Part shown: positions 8,501-10,512 of the stretch, piece by piece
Layout of the letters: each line of letters begins with the position of its first letter
Position numbering within the stretch: position 1 is the stretch's first letter
Assembly: GCA_014885115.2 (NCBI GenBank)
Contig: WKLE02002210.1
Coordinates: 13,302-23,813, forward strand
Origin: Asterionellopsis glacialis
Taxonomy: Eukaryota; Bacillariophyta; Plagiogrammaphyceae; Rhaphoneidales; Asterionellopsidaceae
DNA length: 10,512 bases
Direction: 5' to 3'
Position numbers and translations under genes: made by a program
The notes under the pieces: model-generated
What the model was told of the DNA's origin: nothing
The model's input: only the letters and a program-made list of their open reading frames with translations
Databases searched by the model: none

Positions 8501-9494
8501 TTCGAAGATTATTGTTTGTTGTTCTTGTTTGTTGTGATTGTGATTGTGATTGCTGTTGTGACGATGAGAAGGACGAGGGTGACAATCGACGACCTTCAGC
8601 GTCCCTGGCAGCTGCTGCCTCGTGTCCTGGTGGATCACCACCTTTTTGTTTTGAGGAGTTTGTGTCTGTGTTTGTGTTTGTGACTGTCGAGTAAGCTGGT
8701 GGTGATGGTCCTATCGTCATTATTGCTGTGGTTAATGCTGTGTTTGATTCTAATGGCGAATTATTGGGTGATGAATTCGGTGTCACGTTTGTAGCAAATG
8801 CTGACGATGACGATGATGACGATGATGACGATGATGACGATGATTTGCTGGAAGATTGCGACGATGACATGGATAACATTTTTCTCATGGGAGATGTCGT
8901 GGGCGATGGAACGTTGGCCAATTCCTGTTGCAAATCCATTTCGTCATCGGAATCATCATGGTGATCAAAAAAGGGACCCGTTTTAATGGCAGCATTGTGA
9001 TCCAATAGAAACGATGCCGAGGCGGACGATTGTGACGAATACGAGTCATCGTCAAACTTTAACTGTCTTGCATTGCCATTGTCATTGTCATTGTCTGTGT
9101 GCATGGACGATGGAATGGGCATAAGTGCGTCGTCATCATTGTGATGATCCATTCCGTCGTGACCATCGTCGGACAATGTGTCTTCCGCTGTCGACGGTGA
9201 TCCATCGGACCTTGTTTTTCCAAGCAATCGAATTCCATCATCATTTACGATACGGTCGTCGTCCTCCTCGTCTTCCTTATCATGATGATTATCATTATTG
9301 TCGTCGAATCCATTGTCATTCATATCATCATCGTCGTCGTCGTCGTTGTAATACATGCCGTCATTGTCATTGTAATAATAATCCGGTGGAATCAAATCAG
9401 AATCTTCCACGTCTTCTCCGTAATCGGATGTCGGAGTTGGAAATGTCCCGCCGTTGACTTTATCATTGTTATTTCCCAAGAATCGTTTAAACAT
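5508..9494 (-). CDS. Large type II membrane protein with two right-handed beta-helix ectodomains
   Basis: This is an intact reading frame of 1328 codons. The ATG at 9494-9492 has an A-rich context (AAAAATG), and there is no N-terminal signal peptide. Residues 1-367 are acidic and Ser/Asn-rich. WITLFLILILLVLAS begins the single membrane helix (about 375-398), preceded by Lys-Lys and followed by KRYK. A Pro/Thr stalk leads to domain A (C457-C888), a Pro/Thr linker (about 893-1005) and domain B (C1013-1328). Each domain starts with a Cys pair and STFQ(E/D)L, then LCC, then repeated coils of the form GGN-x-x-I-Q/N and F-x-N-GG typical of parallel beta-helix (PbH1, pectin-lyase-like) folds. The ectodomains probably face the cell surface or a secretory lumen. 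Adhesion, wall association or glycan binding is possible. No catalytic residues could be assigned and no known gene is recognised. Confidence 0.9.
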   Translation of the reverse strand: MFKRFLGNNNDKVNGGTFPTPTSDYGEDVEDSDLIPPDYYYNDNDGMYYNDDDDDDDMNDNGFDDNNDNHHDKEDEEDDDRIVNDDGIRLLGKTRSDGSPSTAEDTLSDDGHDGMDHHNDDDALMPIPSSMHTDNDNDNGNARQLKFDDDSYSSQSSASASFLLDHNAAIKTGPFFDHHDDSDDEMDLQQELANVPSPTTSPMRKMLSMSSSQSSSKSSSSSSSSSSSSSSAFATNVTPNSSPNNSPLESNTALTTAIMTIGPSPPAYSTVTNTNTDTNSSKQKGGDPPGHEAAAARDAEGRRLSPSSFSSSQQQSQSQSQQTRTTNNNLRIVQTPPGAFPQPVKTASLQSQDHQPNYSTTASPPTTMSRGTKKWITLFLILILLVLASIIAVQSLILKRYKDDNNDSNDNSFITDDADTIPSISPSLQPFIAPVVITPTLKTPTPTPTDQPRDTSCIPTKGYCASTFQELLAMVQNANANDVISICPQIVLRQTSEFIIETSNLKLCCDTTTSSSTTSSSPTSSSTTGWNNQESSQTKNNENNHKQILYDDDDVAYSNNNNNNNNNYDNNNNNNNNNYGNNNNYNDDYTYDTPCAIELAARRSNSLEIRSDSITLQDITFLNGYSRTNGGNVNIVGQVLTPPQDQNQNQYEHLGGVVKMGSHYAIYNCHFSGGQAAMYGGNLYIQNARRVTIQESIFENGSSLYGGGVNLFNIDDIHMDNSILKSNFAEVYGGGLSVQHLLATTTPQMVVVASNFEENTSMEAGGAFSITTEEDIELIILNDDEEDDESLSSILFESSSSLSLLQRQQEPPPPTSIIFYWKDNTFFTNKCETGEGGVGYVNYFGGPFQMNWMGNRGRGNVGWSSQYYPERKGCNGLFMLLNQTMPTCTGVNEDFEYPFEKFPTWRPTYTPSWTPTHAPSWTPTHAPSWAPTEAPVTTTSGTIPPTLESSYEPSTPTPTRRTRSPHGSPSYTPSEAPTVLVAPTPTPTTRITDMSSRPTITNPQIIGSGETQCISNVGPLPCISTFQDLRTTITALSSSLSALDGVQDVMIGICGNGIPITTEETLFMLPGAATISSVTLCCVSMSGGEMDGNDGECILESTGDHSILSIQNIPKSTLRDVTFRNGDAQYGIESGGNVAITSDSGYGDHSIVNCVFLNGNADRYGGNVHVQNVHSITIEQSYFRKGRAQGGGGLSIRDTSQITIHGCIMDRNNGDHGGGMSISTTTTTTDSDNDNDAVNISLIQNTFNNNMAMFGGAWSFRYNNNAADGDDPEDGLHLTISNNSGQSNFALSFPNGCDDFSLNLGTASIMDNGDGNICMVASDEYTLP
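6712..6783 (-). repeat. 24-bp minisatellite coding PTHAPSWT-type repeats
   Basis: Three tandem 24-bp units lie in the Pro/Thr linker of the beta-helix protein. The first two (6712-6735 and 6736-6759) are identical, and the third (6760-6783) carries several substitutions. Each encodes eight residues of the type WTPTHAPS, so the frame is kept. Such Pro/Thr/Ser modules are common stalks in secreted diatom proteins and are likely O-glycosylated, which is inference. Confidence 0.92.
7761..7820 (-). repeat. Two (GTT)9 arrays coding two nine-asparagine runs
   Basis: Nine perfect GTT triplets (7761-7787) and another nine (7794-7820), separated by GTCATA, read as two runs of nine AAC asparagine codons with Tyr-Asp between them (residues 559-578). 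A shorter Asn run follows in the protein. The insert sits inside beta-helix domain A, between its LCC segment and the next conserved Cys, where it probably forms a flexible loop. Confidence 0.92.
8799..8843 (-). repeat. Imperfect (GATGACGAT)n run coding polyserine
   Basis: Repeated GATGAC/GATGAT units on the plus strand read as consecutive Ser codons (TCA/TCG) on the coding strand, within residues of about 205-232 of the beta-helix protein's cytosolic region. The mix of TCA and TCG shows an older, partly diverged expansion. Confidence 0.8.
9325..9347 (-). repeat. ATC/GTC run coding a polyaspartate stretch
   Basis: Seven consecutive Asp codons (GAT then GAC) lie near residues 50-56 of the beta-helix protein, inside its strongly acidic N-terminal tail. 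The run keeps the frame and adds to the negative charge on the cytosolic side. Confidence 0.8.
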
Positions 9495-9601
9495 TTTTAA
9501 ATAAAGGTTCAGAGTGATTTATTTAGTTGCTGGTTGGTTGGTTGATTTATTTCTATTATTTGTCGAGATAGTCCAGCAGTGACAGGACTGTCTTCTTTGT
9601 G

Positions 9602-9659
9602 GAATACTGTAGCGACAACGCGATGCACTCGTAGAATACTGTACTCGTGTACTCGTGTA
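9602..9659 (+). repeat. Short direct repeats (GAATACTGTA twice; GTACTCGT twice)
   Basis: GAATACTGTA occurs at 9602-9611 and again at 9634-9643. It is followed by two tandem copies of GTACTCGT (9641-9656) and a partial third. They sit about 110-165 bases upstream of the beta-helix start codon, so they could be promoter elements, though simple duplication is equally likely. Confidence 0.7.
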
Positions 9660-10367
9660 TGCTTTGCATGTACAAAGAAACGGCGCCGTACCTCTACCAA
9701 AAAAATTGTATGTACCGTTCCACAGTTAGTCCTTGTCGTTCTTGTCGCCGTCGACGACCTCTAGAGTGCAGTCGTGTAGATGCACTTGTACGGTAACCAA
9801 CCGCCGCAAGGTGTCTTATAAAGTTGAATGCGCGCAGATCCAACTTGCTTTTACAGAACTTTTGTCAAATTTGAAAAAAAGAAAAATAGATGCCGTTCCA
9901 ATAATGACAACAACGAACACCAGGTGATAGATGATAATATTATACGTTATGATAAGATACCGGTTTGCGACTCCGTTTGAACCACACAATTTGAGTACAA
10001 CAAGGACAATGTGTATCTGTGATAGGGTCTTTGTCTCCCCACGCGCCAAAAAGACAATCACTCTCAACTAACTATTCTACTGTAAAAATAAATGAAGATC
10101 CGCCACACTTGCTCCGCCACAGTACTTACTAGAAAGAAAGATCCTTATGTACCAGGGACTATTTCAAGTGTTCATTGGACGAATCTTTTTTTCGCGTTTC
10201 TCATTTTTTTCAAAAACAAGAACAAACACATGAAATTAGTGTTGCGCGCCAATTCCTACCTACACTTTATCCATACTCAACTGTTTTTGTACCAAGAACC
10301 CACTACACGTCTATGGGACTGAACTTCCAAGTCGAGCATGCCATCTCCGTAGACATCTGTTGATACT

Positions 10368-10393
10368 CCATATATATTCAATGATGTATATGG
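10368..10393. repeat. 7-bp inverted repeat CCATATA...TATATGG
   Basis: CCATATA (10368-10374) and TATATGG (10387-10393) are perfect inverted copies around a 12-base AT-rich centre. The arms are too short to suggest a mobile element end. A protein-binding palindrome is possible but unsupported. Confidence 0.6.
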
Positions 10394-10512
10394 TTATCCT
10401 GATATGCATTTAGCGGTAAAGCTCATAGGATCTATTCTAAACACATGATGAGACATCTTCCTACTCTTCTGTTGCAAGCAGGTACGGCGGAGAGCAGGAT
10501 CATTACATAAAA

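Larger units (their letters stand above)
9495..10512. other. Gene-free right-hand region, upstream of the beta-helix gene
   Basis: No convincing coding sequence was found in these 1018 bases. The part next to 9494 should hold the promoter and leader of the beta-helix gene. A TATAAA occurs at 9817-9822 but without a suitably placed gene. Duplicated short words occur at 9602-9659, and an inverted repeat lies at 10368-10393. An open frame of 76 codons from 10092 has no conserved feature. A gene may begin beyond the right edge. Confidence 0.5.

Noticed and set aside
10092..10322. 76-codon plus-strand open frame with a hydrophobic middle
   Set aside because: It shows no conserved motif, no low-complexity coding bias like its neighbours, and a length that chance allows.
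1..10512. tRNA, rRNA, CRISPR, transposon or viral genes
   Set aside because: No T-loop-like GTTCRANNC box with a cloverleaf context, no regularly spaced repeats with spacers, no long terminal or inverted repeats, and no transposase, reverse transcriptase or capsid-like reading frame was seen.

Overview
The window looks like nuclear DNA of a stramenopile alga, most likely a diatom. The evidence is compact genes with few introns, a probable spliceosomal intron (GTAAGA...GCAG) in a mitochondrial-type chaperonin gene, a large type II membrane protein with parallel beta-helix coils and PTxAPSW-type Pro/Thr repeats (common in diatom surface proteins), and many trinucleotide runs inside coding sequence. 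No prokaryotic operon, CRISPR array, insertion sequence, rRNA or tRNA was recognised. The species cannot be named from the sequence alone.

Layout: (1) Positions 1-2074, minus strand, hold the 5' 691 codons of a WD40-repeat protein that runs off the left edge. It has a basic, AT-hook-like N-terminal region, and low-complexity inserts separate the WD repeats. (2) Positions 2075-2711 form a divergent intergenic region. (3) Positions 2712-3439, plus strand, hold a probable two-exon gene for mitochondrial co-chaperonin Cpn10 (HSP10/GroES family). (4) Positions 3440-5217 hold a decayed stretch. It contains a multiply broken PC-esterase/trichome-birefringence-like gene with an N-terminal membrane anchor (3744-4937), followed by a degenerate partial second copy of cpn10 (about 5047-5217). 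(5) Positions 5508-9494, minus strand, encode an intact 1328-residue protein with an acidic cytosolic tail, one transmembrane helix and two related beta-helix ectodomains joined by a Pro/Thr linker. (6) Positions 9495-10512 show no convincing gene. They contain the upstream region of the beta-helix gene and a few short repeats.

The genes do not form an evident pathway. The clearest local event is the decay of a cpn10 copy and a cell-surface or Golgi-type acyl-esterase gene beside an intact cpn10. The second theme is trinucleotide and minisatellite expansion kept in frame within the two large proteins. No new defence, mobile or metabolic system is supported by the sequence.
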